A stretch of DNA of 64,000 nt from Bradyrhizobium sp. CSS354 (GCF_029051725.1 NZ_JAACFU010000006.1:310001-374000); one strand, 5' to 3'; shown: positions 24,695-33,765, numbered from the stretch's first letter. Numbers and translations are program-made. The notes: generated by a model not told the origin, from the letters alone.

Positions 24695-24804
24695 ATTGTC
24701 AATAATCTGGTCATTTTACCAGTGCGGCGGTCCGGAAAATGGCAGGTTTGGCGTCTGCCTTATTGACAATCAAGGGGCAGGATGTACGACAATGACCCGG
24801 TCAT
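24695..24804. promoter_or_regulatory. Divergent control region with three inverted repeats, likely GntR operators
   Basis: ATTGTCAATAA (24695-24705) and TTATTGACAAT (24760-24770) are perfect inverted copies 54 bp apart. CTGGT-CATTTT-ACCAG (24707-24722) is a perfect dyad next to the first copy, and ATGACC-C-GGTCAT (24792-24804) another, 12 bp before the dehydratase start. Sites spaced this way could bind two regulator dimers and loop the DNA. Binding is inferred. Confidence 0.5.
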
Positions 24805-24816
24805 GGGAGTGGTGTG

Positions 24817-26547
24817 ATGACGAGTGGGTTGCGCAAAGGGCTGACGAGCTATGGCGATGCCGGCTTCTCACTGTTCCTGCGCAAGGCGTTCATCAAGGCC
24901 ATGGGCTATTCCGATGACGCGCTGGAGCGCCCGATCGTCGGTATCACCAACACCTACAGCGACTACAATCCTTGCCACGGCAACGTCCCGCAGATCATCG
25001 AGGCCGCCAAGCGCGGCGTGATGCTGTCGGGCGCGATGCCGTTCGTGTTCCCGACGATCTCGATCGCGGAGAGCTTTGCGCATCCGACCTCGATGTATCT
25101 GCGCAATCTGATGGCGATGGATACCGAGGAGATGATCCGCGCGCAGCCGATGGATTCGGTGATCGTGATCGGCGGCTGCGACAAGACGCTGCCGGCGCAG
25201 GTGATGGCCGCAATCAGCGCCGACCTGCCGACGGTGGTCATTCCCGTTGGCCCCATGGTGGTTGGTCATCACAAGGGCGAGGTGCTCGGCGCCTGCACCG
25301 ATTGCCGCCGTCTCTGGGGCAAGTATCGCGCTGGCGAAATGGATGATGTCGAGATCGAGGCGGTCAACGGCCGTCTCGCGCCGTCGGTCGGCACCTGCAT
25401 GGTGATGGGTACCGCCTCGACCATGGCCTGCATGATCGAGGCCATGGGCCTGTCGCTGCCGATGAGCGCGACGATCCCCGCGCCGCATGCGGAACGCTTT
25501 CGGCTTGCCGAAGCGAGCGGCAGGGTGGCCGCCGAGATGGCCAAGACCAAGGGTCCGAAGCCGAGCGAATTGCTGACGCCGGCATCTTTTAGAAATGCCC
25601 AGGTCGTGCTCCAGGCGATCGGCGGCTCGACCAACGGCCTGATTCATTTGACCGCGATGGCACATCGCTCGCCGCACCGGCTCGACCTCGGGGTGTTCGA
25701 CCAGATCGGCCGCGAGGTGCCGGTGCTGATCGATCTCAAGCCGTCCGGCGAGCATTACATGGAGCATTTCCATCACGCTGGCGGCGTGCCGAAACTGCTG
25801 GCGCAGCTGGGCGATCTCATCGATCTCGATGCGAAGACGATCACGGGCGAGAGCCTGCGCGATGTCGCGGCGAATGCGGAAGACGTGCCCGGCCAGGACG
25901 CGATCCGCCCGCGCGACAATCCGATCAAGAAGGAAGGCGGCCTCGCCGTCCTGCACGGTAACCTCGCTCCGCGCGGCGCGGTCATCAAGCAATCCGCCGC
26001 GAGCCCAAAGCTGCTGCAACACACGGGCCGTGCGGTGGTGTTCGAATCCGTCGAGGACATGACGCTCCGGGTTGACGATCCCGATCTCGACGTCACCGCC
26101 GACGATGTGCTGGTGCTGCGCAATGCCGGGCCGAAGGGCGCGCCCGGCATGCCCGAGGCGGGCTATCTGCCGATCCCGAAAAAGCTCGCACGTGGCGGCA
26201 CCAAGGACATGGTGCGCATCTCGGATGCGCGCATGAGCGGCACCGCGTTCGGCACCATCGTTTTGCACATCACGCCGGAATCCGCCGTCGGCGGGCCGCT
26301 GGCGCTGGTGATGAACGGCGACATGATCCGGCTCGACGTCGCCCAGCGCAGCATCGAGCTTCTCGTCGATGCTTCCGAGCTGGAACGGCGGCGTACGGCA
26401 TTGAAACCCGCGGCTGCGCCGGACGAGGCGCGGCGCGGCTATGCCTGGCTGTTCAACGAGACCATCATGCAGGCCGACGAGGGCTGCGATTTCGATTTCA
26501 TGCAGAGAACTGGGAAGAAGACTGAGCAGAAAACTAAGAGAGGGTGA
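24817..26547 (+). CDS. IlvD/Edd-family dehydratase, probably for a sugar acid
   Basis: The 576-residue protein is a dehydratase of the dihydroxy-acid / 6-phosphogluconate / aldonate dehydratase family. Conserved parts are GITNTYSDYNPCHGN near residue 45, GGCDKTLPAQ with an Fe-S cysteine, GACTDCRRLWGKY, VGTCMVMGTASTM, and the C-terminal RISDARMSGTAFG. Location beside a TRAP transporter and an FCD-GntR gene points to an aldonate dehydratase (arabonate or related), not to branched-chain amino acid synthesis. ATG at 24817 is used, with GGGAG 8 bases upstream; a GTG directly before it is also in frame. Confidence 0.88.
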   Translation: MTSGLRKGLTSYGDAGFSLFLRKAFIKAMGYSDDALERPIVGITNTYSDYNPCHGNVPQIIEAAKRGVMLSGAMPFVFPTISIAESFAHPTSMYLRNLMAMDTEEMIRAQPMDSVIVIGGCDKTLPAQVMAAISADLPTVVIPVGPMVVGHHKGEVLGACTDCRRLWGKYRAGEMDDVEIEAVNGRLAPSVGTCMVMGTASTMACMIEAMGLSLPMSATIPAPHAERFRLAEASGRVAAEMAKTKGPKPSELLTPASFRNAQVVLQAIGGSTNGLIHLTAMAHRSPHRLDLGVFDQIGREVPVLIDLKPSGEHYMEHFHHAGGVPKLLAQLGDLIDLDAKTITGESLRDVAANAEDVPGQDAIRPRDNPIKKEGGLAVLHGNLAPRGAVIKQSAASPKLLQHTGRAVVFESVEDMTLRVDDPDLDVTADDVLVLRNAGPKGAPGMPEAGYLPIPKKLARGGTKDMVRISDARMSGTAFGTIVLHITPESAVGGPLALVMNGDMIRLDVAQRSIELLVDASELERRRTALKPAAAPDEARRGYAWLFNETIMQADEGCDFDFMQRTGKKTEQKTKRG

Positions 26548-26609
26548 CCAATCACCCGGAAGCGTAGCCCAGACCGCATAAGCGGCGGGCGTTAAAACAG
26601 GGGGAAACG

Positions 26610-27605
26610 ATGATTGCACGATCCATGCTTGGGCTGGCGGCAACGGCCGCGATCCTGTTCGTCACGGGCGCATCGGCGCAGGAGGTGAAGCATTATCGCT
26701 TTGCCTACGACCAGCCGCGCAACACCGGCTATTCCATCGCGGGCGACCTCTTTGCCGAAAAGCTCAAGGAATTGAGCAAAGGCACCATGATCATCGATCA
26801 ATATCCGGGCGCGCAGCTCGGACAGGAGCCGCAGGTACTCCAGCTCGTGAAAGCGGGCGACGTCGAATTTGCGATCATCTCCTCGGCGAACACCGCGACG
26901 ATTTCGCCGCAAGCAGGCGTGATGTCGTTGCACTTCCTGTTCCGCGACGAGAACCACGTGGTCAAGGGTCTGGCCGATCCAAAGGTGTTCGAGGCGCTCA
27001 AGACCATGATCGACGAGACCACGCAGGGCCTGCATGTGATCGCGACCGGCTCGCAGGGCGTGCGCCACATGTACTCCAAGAAGGAGATCCACAATGTCGG
27101 CGACATCAAGGGCCTGAAGATCAGGGTGCAGGCGACCGCGACCGAGGACACCATGTTCCCGGCCTACGGCGCCCAGACCGTGCACATGCCGTTCGGCAGC
27201 GTCTACACGAGCTTGCAGACCGGCGTCGTCGACGTCGCCGAGAACAGCATCAACGTCTATCTCGTCAATAAGCACTACGAGGTCGCGCCGGTCCTGAACA
27301 TCACCGAGCACGAGGCCAACAACGCGCTGGTGTTCATCTCCGACAAGCTCTGGCAGAGCCTGTCGGCCGAGCAGAAAGGCTGGGTGCAGGCGGCGGGGAA
27401 CGAAGTCGGCTCCAAGGAGCCGCAGAAGGCCTTCGACCTCGAACGCACCGCGGCAGAGAAGCTGAAGAAGATGGGCGTGAAGATCGTCGACAACGTCGAC
27501 AAGAAGACCTTCACGGCGGTCGCCGACCCCTATCTCGACAAGCTCGCCAAGGAGCTCGGCCCGCACGCCGAGAAGATCAAGGATTTGATCCGCTCGATTA
27601 ATTAG
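26610..27605 (+). CDS. dctP: TRAP transporter solute-binding protein (DctP family)
   Basis: The 331-residue protein has a Sec signal peptide (MIARSMLGLAATAAILFVTG, cleavage near ASAQ-E) and the DctP fold. The organic-acid binding region is seen as GLKIRVQATATEDTMFPAYGA with the conserved arginine, and QTGVVDVAENS. It binds a carboxylate, likely the sugar acid used by the dehydratase upstream, and delivers it to the membrane subunits. It follows the dehydratase after 62 bp and is separated from dctQ by 151 bp of repeat DNA. Confidence 0.9.
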   Translation: MIARSMLGLAATAAILFVTGASAQEVKHYRFAYDQPRNTGYSIAGDLFAEKLKELSKGTMIIDQYPGAQLGQEPQVLQLVKAGDVEFAIISSANTATISPQAGVMSLHFLFRDENHVVKGLADPKVFEALKTMIDETTQGLHVIATGSQGVRHMYSKKEIHNVGDIKGLKIRVQATATEDTMFPAYGAQTVHMPFGSVYTSLQTGVVDVAENSINVYLVNKHYEVAPVLNITEHEANNALVFISDKLWQSLSAEQKGWVQAAGNEVGSKEPQKAFDLERTAAEKLKKMGVKIVDNVDKKTFTAVADPYLDKLAKELGPHAEKIKDLIRSIN

Positions 27606-27634
27606 GCCCCCCGGGAATGTCCGTGCCTCCACGA

Positions 27635-27752
27635 GTCGTCCCGGCGAAAGCCGGGACCCATACGCCGCGGCGAAGCTTGGGGCAGGATAGCCGCCAGCTT
27701 GGTTTGACCACACGCAGCTGGGGCTATGGGTCCCGGCCTTCGCCGGGACGAC
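27635..27752. repeat. Dispersed inverted repeat, family A copy 2, inside the TRAP operon
   Basis: The left end GTCGTCCCGGCGAAAGCCGG and right end CCGGCCTTCGCCGGGACGAC are inverted copies; each also forms its own hairpin. The element lies between dctP and dctQ and ends 4 bp before the dctQ ATG. It shares ends with copies at 18095-18241 and 35792-35918. Confidence 0.75.
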
Positions 27753-27756
27753 ATTA

Positions 27757-28338
27757 ATGACCATCGCCGACAAACTGCTGGTGCAGCGCCAACGTCACCT
27801 CAAATGGCGCGGGCTTGACTGGCTCGAGCTTGCGCTGATGATCCTCTGCGGCGTGCTCTGCTTCGGCTTCTCGCTGTCGGTGACCGCCGACATCGTCACC
27901 CGCACCATCGGCCATCCCTGGTTGTGGCTCCAGGAAGTGACCTCGACGTTGTTCGTCTACGCCATCTTCGTCGGGACGGCGGCCGCGACCCGGCGCAACG
28001 ACCATCTCTATCTCACCGCGATCTCCGAGGCGATGCACGGCACGCCGCGTCTGATCGTCGAGATCATCATCCGGATCGTGGTACTCGGCGTCGCATTCTG
28101 CCTGATCTTGTACGGCTATCAGAACTATCTCCGCGGCTTCGGCAGTTTTCGCCTGCCGTCGGGCACGCCGATCGCCTCGCTCTACGCGATCATCCCGCTG
28201 TCGGGCGTGCTGGTCGGCCTGTTCACCATCGAGCAGCTCGTCAACGGTCTGCGCAACGGCTTTGACCATCCCGAGCCGCCGGAGGAGGACGATGGGGCTC
28301 CTGTCATCACCGACGTACAGATGAGGGCGCAGCCGTGA
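27757..28338 (+). CDS. dctQ: TRAP transporter small membrane subunit (DctQ family)
   Basis: The 193-residue protein has four hydrophobic helices and the DctQ pattern, with VTADIVTRTIGHPWLWLQE after helix 1 and AAATRRNDHLYLTAI in the cytoplasmic loop. It links the solute-binding protein to DctM in the inner membrane. The ATG at 27757 comes right after a family A repeat, so the usual ribosome binding site is replaced by repeat sequence (GGGACGAC). Its end overlaps the dctM start by 4 bp. Confidence 0.88.
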   Translation: MTIADKLLVQRQRHLKWRGLDWLELALMILCGVLCFGFSLSVTADIVTRTIGHPWLWLQEVTSTLFVYAIFVGTAAATRRNDHLYLTAISEAMHGTPRLIVEIIIRIVVLGVAFCLILYGYQNYLRGFGSFRLPSGTPIASLYAIIPLSGVLVGLFTIEQLVNGLRNGFDHPEPPEEDDGAPVITDVQMRAQP

Positions 28339-29675
28339 GCGCACCCATTGTTCTGGCGTTGATGACGGTCTGCTTCCTGTCGTTCGGCTATCTCGGCGTG
28401 CCCGTGCCGTTCTCGCTGATGGCCGGCGTCTTCATCGGCGCGCTGCTGTCGGACGTCTCGCTCGCCGCAATCATCCAGAAGGTGTTTGACGGCGTCGATT
28501 CCGAGGCACTGCTGGCGATCCCGTTCTTCCTGCTGGTCGGCGAGCTCATGAGCTCGGCCAATGTGGTGGTTCGAATAGCCAATCTCTCGGTGTCCCTCGT
28601 TGGCCACATCAGAGGTGGCCTGTCGCAGGTCGTGGTCGTCTTCAGCATGTTCTTCTCGGAAATGTCGGGTTCGACCACCGCCGATGTCGCCGTGATGAGC
28701 CGCGCCCTGGGCGGCCCGATGAAGCGCGAGGGCTACGAGCCGGCCTTCATCGCCGCGATCATCGCTTCCGCCTCGACGATTGCGGCGCTGGTGCCGCCGA
28801 GCATCACCGCGGTGGTCTATGGCGCGGTCGGCAACGTCTCGATCGCCGGCCTGTTCATGGCAGGCGTCGTGCCGGGCCTGATGATCGGCTTCGGGTTGAT
28901 GATCTACTGCTATTTCTTCGGCCCCTCGGGCCTGCGCAAGCCGCGCGCGCCGCTGCGCCAGGTGATGTTCGCGGCCGGCGATGCGGCGCTACCGCTGATG
29001 ATCCCGGTGATCCTGTTAGGGGGCATTCTGACCGGCTGGTTCACGCCGACGGAAGCCGGCGTCGTTGCCGTGGTCTGGATTGTCGTGGTCGTGATCCCCG
29101 CGCTTAATCGCGGGCACATCAGGAAGATTCCCTACGATTTCTGCCTTGCAGGCCTGATCTTCTCGCTGCCGCTGATCACGATCGGCGCCGCCAATGCGTT
29201 CGGCTGGATGCTCGCCTATTTGCGCGGTGCAAGCTACATCGCCGAAGTCATCACGTCGCTCGCCGGCAACGATCCGCATCTGATCATGCTGCTGATGGTG
29301 CTGCTGTTCACCGTGGTCGGCGATTTCATCGAGCCGGTGCCGACGATCATCATCTTCATGCCGCTGGTCAACACGCTGACGGAAGCCGGCGACATCAACG
29401 CCGTGCATATGGGCGTGGTGCTGATCGCCACGCTCGCCTTCGGCCTGATCACGCCGCCTTACGGCTTGGTGCTGCTGATGGCCTCGAAATTCGTCGGCGT
29501 CAGTTTCGCAAAGGCGCTACGCGCCGCGTTGCCGATCTATCTGGTGTTCCTCGGGACGATCGCGTTCGCGATCTACTTCCCGAGCGTGGTGCTGTGGCTG
29601 CCGCGGCAAGTGCTCCCCGAATCGGTCGGCTGCTTCAAGTCGCCCGCGGGCACGGGGTACATCTGTCCGCAGTAA
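28335..29675 (+). CDS. dctM: TRAP transporter large membrane subunit (DctM family)
   Basis: The 446-residue protein has about 12 helices and the DctM motifs: SEMSGSTTADVAVMSRALGGPMKREGY and AAIIASASTIAALVPPSIT in the first half, and GDFIEPVPTIIIFMPL in the second. It is the sodium-driven channel subunit. The start is GTG at 28335 in the overlap GTGA with the dctQ stop, so the two are translationally coupled. It is followed after 17 bp by a convergent crotonase gene. Confidence 0.9.
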   Translation: MSAPIVLALMTVCFLSFGYLGVPVPFSLMAGVFIGALLSDVSLAAIIQKVFDGVDSEALLAIPFFLLVGELMSSANVVVRIANLSVSLVGHIRGGLSQVVVVFSMFFSEMSGSTTADVAVMSRALGGPMKREGYEPAFIAAIIASASTIAALVPPSITAVVYGAVGNVSIAGLFMAGVVPGLMIGFGLMIYCYFFGPSGLRKPRAPLRQVMFAAGDAALPLMIPVILLGGILTGWFTPTEAGVVAVVWIVVVVIPALNRGHIRKIPYDFCLAGLIFSLPLITIGAANAFGWMLAYLRGASYIAEVITSLAGNDPHLIMLLMVLLFTVVGDFIEPVPTIIIFMPLVNTLTEAGDINAVHMGVVLIATLAFGLITPPYGLVLLMASKFVGVSFAKALRAALPIYLVFLGTIAFAIYFPSVVLWLPRQVLPESVGCFKSPAGTGYICPQ

Positions 29676-29692
29676 GCCTGCTGGAGGGAACG

Positions 29693-30487
29693 CTACTTGC
29701 CCTTGCTGGTGAATTTCTTGACGGCGGTGCGAAACTCCTCCGTGTTCATCGCCATGATGATCTTGTGCTCCTCCGCGTCAAGCTGCTGCTTCACCGGCGT
29801 CGTGGCGGCCTGGTAGACCAGCGACTTGGTGCCGGCAATCGCGGCGATCGGGTTCTGCGCCAGCCGCTCGGCGAGAATTCGCGTTGCCGCCTTCAGCTCG
29901 GCGGCGGGAACGATCTTCGCAACCAAGCCCCATTCATGGGCCTGCTGCGCGGTGAAATTGTCCTCGGCCAGGAAAATCTGGAGCGCACGGCGGGAGCCGA
30001 CCGTGTTGACGATGCCGACCGTGGATCCGCCATCCGGCGACACGCCGATCTTGGCATAGGCCGGTGTGAATTTGGCATCCTCCGCAGCGATGCAGAGATC
30101 GGTGACGAAGGCGAGACCCATGCCTGCGCCAGCCGCCGAGCCGTGTACGCTGGACAGCGAGATCTTCGGCATACGCCGGATGATCTCGATGAAGGCATGA
30201 TAGTGCTTCAACAGCTCGCCGACGACAGGCGTCACCGTATTGGCTTCAGCCGCCGCACCGATCGTCTGCAGATCGCCGCCAGCCGAGAAGGCGCGGCCTT
30301 CGCCTTCGAGGACCACGACCCTGACGTCGTCGGCGCCCTCGATGTAAGCCGCGATCTGTTCGAGCCTTTGCGCAATCGCGAGGTTGATCGAATTGAACGC
30401 GGCGGGCCGGTTCAGCGTGATGGTCGCGATCGGGCCGTCGATCCGCAGCAAAGCGGGATCGTCGGGTCGGGAGACGGGAGCGGTCAT
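29693..30487 (-). CDS. Enoyl-CoA hydratase/isomerase (crotonase superfamily)
   Basis: The 264-residue protein has both oxyanion-hole segments, GRAFSAGGDLQ and HGSAAGAGMGLAF. The active-site stretch AYAKIGVSPDGGSTVG carries an Asp where typical hydratases have Glu, as in the PaaG-like isomerase branch. It therefore more likely isomerises than hydrates an acyl-CoA; this is inference from one motif. No other acyl-CoA gene is next to it. It is divergent from the ferredoxin-reductase-like gene across about 190 bp that includes a hairpin with GGGG-TGACAAT-CCCC. Confidence 0.87.
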   Translation of the reverse strand: MTAPVSRPDDPALLRIDGPIATITLNRPAAFNSINLAIAQRLEQIAAYIEGADDVRVVVLEGEGRAFSAGGDLQTIGAAAEANTVTPVVGELLKHYHAFIEIIRRMPKISLSSVHGSAAGAGMGLAFVTDLCIAAEDAKFTPAYAKIGVSPDGGSTVGIVNTVGSRRALQIFLAEDNFTAQQAHEWGLVAKIVPAAELKAATRILAERLAQNPIAAIAGTKSLVYQAATTPVKQQLDAEEHKIIMAMNTEEFRTAVKKFTSKGK

Positions 30488-30676
30488 TGGAAAATCCCCG
30501 GCATGAGGTCTGAGCTCGAACTAAATCGCAGAAGGCGAGGGGTGACAATCCCCGCCTGGTGCTCTTGCGCAAGCCGGAACGATAGGCTCAAATGGGCCCG
30601 CCTTCGCCAAAGGGACGGACACGAGCGCCGGCTCCTCCTGGGCAAGCAAGCCAAAATCAGCGAGAGAGGAGACGAC

Positions 30677-30718
30677 ATGGGTGACGCTCGTGTCTTGCGG
30701 AAATGGGCTGTCCAATGA
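30677..30718 (+). CDS. 13-residue leader peptide coupled to the flavoprotein gene
   Basis: ATG at 30677 has a strong ribosome binding site (AGAGGAG, five bases upstream) and encodes MGDARVLRKWAVQ, ending at TGA 30716-30718. The stop overlaps the ATG of the flavoprotein in ATGA at 30715. The flavoprotein has no good ribosome binding site of its own, so translation is probably coupled. Too short for family assignment. Confidence 0.5.
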   Translation: MGDARVLRKWAVQ

Positions 30719-31935
30719 CGGATGGTCCGGTGGTCATTATCGGTGCCGGCCATGGCGGCTACCAGGCCGCGGCATCGCTGCGTCAGGCGGGATTTTCCGC
30801 TCCTATCAGTCTGGTCAATGACGAGGCGCATCTGCCCTATCAGCGGCCGCCGCTGTCCAAGGCCTACATCAAGGGCTCGTCCGGGCCGGAGAGCCTGATG
30901 TTCCGGCCGGAGAAATTCTACCAGGACCAGACCATCGAGCTGGTCGCGGGCCGCGCCGTGTCGATCGACCGCGCGGGGCGCAAGGTGCTGCTCGCCTCGG
31001 GCGGGACGCTGCCCTACGGCCACCTCGTGCTGGCGACCGGCGCGCGCAACCGGCTGCTCGATCTGCCCAACGCGAACCTTTCCGACGTGAAGTATTTGCG
31101 GATCCTCGACGAGAGCGAGGCGCTGCGAAAGATCATCCCGTCGAAGACGCGGGTGGTGGTGATCGGCGCCGGCTTCATCGGCCTCGAATTCGCGTCCACC
31201 GCGCGCATCAAGGGCCTCGAGGTCGACGTGCTCGAACTCGCCCCGCGCGTGATGGCGCGCGCGGTGACGGCGGAGGTCTCGGAGTATTTTCAGGCGCGGC
31301 ATCGCGAGGCCGGCATCCGCATTCACCTCGGCGTACAGGCAACGTCCATCGAGGCGGAAGACGGCAAGGTCACCGGCGTCTCCCTGAGCGACGGAAGGCA
31401 TCTGCCGGCCGATCTCGTCGTGGTCGGCGTCGGCGTGCTGCCGAACATCGAGCTCGCGGCGGAGGCGGGGCTGCCGGTCGCGGCCGGTATCATCGTCGAC
31501 GAATATCTCGCGACGGCCGATCCTGATATCTCGGCGATCGGCGATTGTGCGCTGTTCAAGAGTCCGCGCTTTGGCGGATCGCAGCGCCTGGAATCGGTGC
31601 AGAATGCCACCGATCACGCGCGCTGCCTCGCGGCGCGCCTGACCGGCGACCGCAAGGCCTATGACAGCCATCCCTGGTTCTGGAGCGACCAGGGCGAGGA
31701 TAAGCTCCAGATCGCGGGCCTTACCACCGGCTACGATCGCGTCGTGCTGCGCGGCGACCCCGCCAAGAAGGCGTTCTCGGCGTTCTGCTACAAGGGCGAC
31801 ACTCTGCTCGGCATCGAATCCATCAACCGTGCCGGCGACCACATGTTCGGCCGCCGCCTGTTCGGCCTGGATCGCTCGATCACGCCGGCGCAGGCCGCCG
31901 ACGAAAGTTTCGACCTGAAGGGCGCGCTGGCGTGA
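30715..31935 (+). CDS. FAD-dependent ferredoxin/rubredoxin reductase-type oxidoreductase
   Basis: The 406-residue flavoprotein resembles putidaredoxin or palustrisredoxin reductase. FAD motif VVIIGAGHGGYQAA is near residue 6, NAD motif VVVIGAGFIGLEFAS near 148, the second FAD motif ISAIGDCALF near 275, and a reductase C-terminal domain ends the protein. It would pass electrons from NADH to a small [2Fe-2S] ferredoxin for a P450 or oxygenase. No ferredoxin gene adjoins it; a P450 lies 12 kb downstream. ATG at 30715 (overlapping the leader peptide stop) is preferred; ATG at 30703 would add four residues. Confidence 0.87.
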   Translation: MTDGPVVIIGAGHGGYQAAASLRQAGFSAPISLVNDEAHLPYQRPPLSKAYIKGSSGPESLMFRPEKFYQDQTIELVAGRAVSIDRAGRKVLLASGGTLPYGHLVLATGARNRLLDLPNANLSDVKYLRILDESEALRKIIPSKTRVVVIGAGFIGLEFASTARIKGLEVDVLELAPRVMARAVTAEVSEYFQARHREAGIRIHLGVQATSIEAEDGKVTGVSLSDGRHLPADLVVVGVGVLPNIELAAEAGLPVAAGIIVDEYLATADPDISAIGDCALFKSPRFGGSQRLESVQNATDHARCLAARLTGDRKAYDSHPWFWSDQGEDKLQIAGLTTGYDRVVLRGDPAKKAFSAFCYKGDTLLGIESINRAGDHMFGRRLFGLDRSITPAQAADESFDLKGALA

Positions 31936-32853
31936 TCAGCCGGCGTTGAGGACCGCGACGACTTCCCCGGCCGTCGGCATCGACGGCCCCGCGCCCATGC
32001 GCTGCACGGAGATCGAGGCGGCGGCATTGGCGAACGCGAGTGCGGCGCGCAAGTCGACGCCGTCGGCGAGTTGCGCCGCGAGCGCTCCCACAAAACAATC
32101 GCCTGCGCCTGTGGTGTCGATCGCCTTCACCACGCGGCCTTGCACCGCAATCTCCTCGCGTCCGACGAGCGCGAGCACGCCGCGCTTGCCAATGGTCACG
32201 CAGATGGTCTGGTCCTCGCGCATCTGAAGTTTTCGCGCGACGTCGAGGATCCGGGCAGCCGCGTCACTGTCGGACAACTCCACGCCGGCCAGGAGGCCGA
32301 GCTCGGTCTCGTTCAGCACGAGGATGTCGACCAGCGCGAGCAATTCGCTCGACATGTTTTGTGCCGGGGCCGGATTGAGCAACGTCGTGGCGCCCGCGTC
32401 GCGAGCCCGCCGGAAGAACGCGGCGATCGTCGGCCGCGGGATCTCGAATTGGCTGACCGCGACATCGCCCTTCGCCAGCGGAACGGCCGCGATATCGTCG
32501 ATGCCGACCAGCGCATTGCTGCCGGGAATGACGACGATGGTGTTGTCGGCCTCCGCCACCGTGATGATGGCCGTGCCGGTGTGCGCCTCGGCCGTCTCGC
32601 GGATGGAGCCGAGATCGATGCCTTGCGCGCCGAGGAACGTCCTCAGCTCACCGCCGAACGAATCCTTGCCCAGCCGGCCGATCAGCGTGGTCCGCGCGCC
32701 AAGTCGTGACGCCGCGACCGCCTGGTTGGCGCCCTTGCCACCCGGAAAATACAGCACCTGCTTGCCGGCGACGGTCTCGCCGATCTTCGGATGGCGATCG
32801 GCTGTCGCCACCACATCCATGTTGATGCTGCCGGCGACGAAGACGCGCCCCAT
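31936..32853 (-). CDS. rbsK: Ribokinase-like PfkB sugar kinase
   Basis: The 305-residue kinase begins MGRVFVAGSINMDVV and has both PfkB signatures: the substrate motif GGKGANQAVAASRLG near residue 38, and DTTGAGDCFVGALAA near 245 with the catalytic Asp. It matches ribokinase in length and motif wording, so ribose or a close sugar is likely. It directly abuts the flavoprotein stop (convergent) and follows a second PfkB kinase on the same strand after 18 bp, so the two kinases are probably co-transcribed. Confidence 0.85.
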   Translation of the reverse strand: MGRVFVAGSINMDVVATADRHPKIGETVAGKQVLYFPGGKGANQAVAASRLGARTTLIGRLGKDSFGGELRTFLGAQGIDLGSIRETAEAHTGTAIITVAEADNTIVVIPGSNALVGIDDIAAVPLAKGDVAVSQFEIPRPTIAAFFRRARDAGATTLLNPAPAQNMSSELLALVDILVLNETELGLLAGVELSDSDAAARILDVARKLQMREDQTICVTIGKRGVLALVGREEIAVQGRVVKAIDTTGAGDCFVGALAAQLADGVDLRAALAFANAAASISVQRMGAGPSMPTAGEVVAVLNAG

Positions 32854-32871
32854 GAGAGACCTCGGCGAACG

Positions 32872-33765
32872 CTAGACCCTGACCTCGAACTCGTGCCTGA
32901 CCTTGGCGATGTCGACAAGCGTCGGCAGGCCGGCTTCGTTGCCAAGACGCTGTATCTTGAAGGTCGAGGCTGCGCGGGCAAAATCAAAATGCTCGCGCCA
33001 GCTTTTACCGGGATGGGCGAGATAGGAATAGACATAGGCGCCGTGGAAGACGTCGCCGGCGCCGTTGGTGTCGATCACGCGCTCGCGCGGAATCGGCATC
33101 GCCGGCATCACCTGCACCGTTCCGGTCTCGTCGTACCAGAGCAGGCCCTTTTCGCCCATGGTGATGCCGCCGATCTTGCAGCCGCGGCTCTTAAGGTAAT
33201 CGAGCATCTTTTCAGGCGTCAGATCCATCTGCTCGCACAGGCGCTCGGCGACGATGGCGACGTCGATGAATTCCAATAGCTCATGCGTGTTGGTACGCAG
33301 GCCGCCGCCGTCGAGCGAGGTCAGAATGCCGGCCTCGCGGCAGACTTTTGCGTAGTGGATCGCGGCATCGGGCTGATGGCCGTCGACATGCAGCGCGCGG
33401 CAGCCGCCGAGATTGAGCATCGGGAATGGATGGATGTGGTCGTCGTCGCGGCAGCGGACGATGGCGCGCTTGCCGTCCTTTGGCATGATGAAGGACAGCG
33501 AGGACTGGTTGACCTTCCGTCCATGCAGCGAGATCGCGTATTTCGCGCACATGTCCATGAACATGCGGCCGAGCCAGTCATTGGCCGCGGTGGCGATGAG
33601 ATCGGGCACGATGCCGAGCTTGGCGCAGCAGAACGCCGCGGTCACCGCATTGCCGCCAAAGGAAACCGCGTAGTCGGAGGCCACGTGCTTCTCGTCGCCG
33701 CTCGGCATGTGGTCGGTGATGAAGACGACGTCGATATAGGTCTGTCCGATGAAGAGAGCCTGCAT
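32872..33765 (-). CDS. PfkB-family carbohydrate kinase
   Basis: The 297-residue kinase starts at MQALFIGQTYIDVVF and has the N-terminal motif VSFGGNAVTAAFCCAKLG and the C-terminal ATP/catalytic motif DTNGAGDVFHGAYV. It differs clearly from the ribokinase downstream and resembles the branch annotated as sugar kinases of unknown specificity. The longer frame to 33963 is not used because the first 66 residues look non-native. It is the first gene of a two-kinase unit. Confidence 0.85.
   Translation of the reverse strand: MQALFIGQTYIDVVFITDHMPSGDEKHVASDYAVSFGGNAVTAAFCCAKLGIVPDLIATAANDWLGRMFMDMCAKYAISLHGRKVNQSSLSFIMPKDGKRAIVRCRDDDHIHPFPMLNLGGCRALHVDGHQPDAAIHYAKVCREAGILTSLDGGGLRTNTHELLEFIDVAIVAERLCEQMDLTPEKMLDYLKSRGCKIGGITMGEKGLLWYDETGTVQVMPAMPIPRERVIDTNGAGDVFHGAYVYSYLAHPGKSWREHFDFARAASTFKIQRLGNEAGLPTLVDIAKVRHEFEVRV

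Noticed and set aside
24868-26643. 591-codon open frame on the minus strand
   Set aside because: It is antisense to the IlvD/Edd-family dehydratase and shows no recognisable domain.
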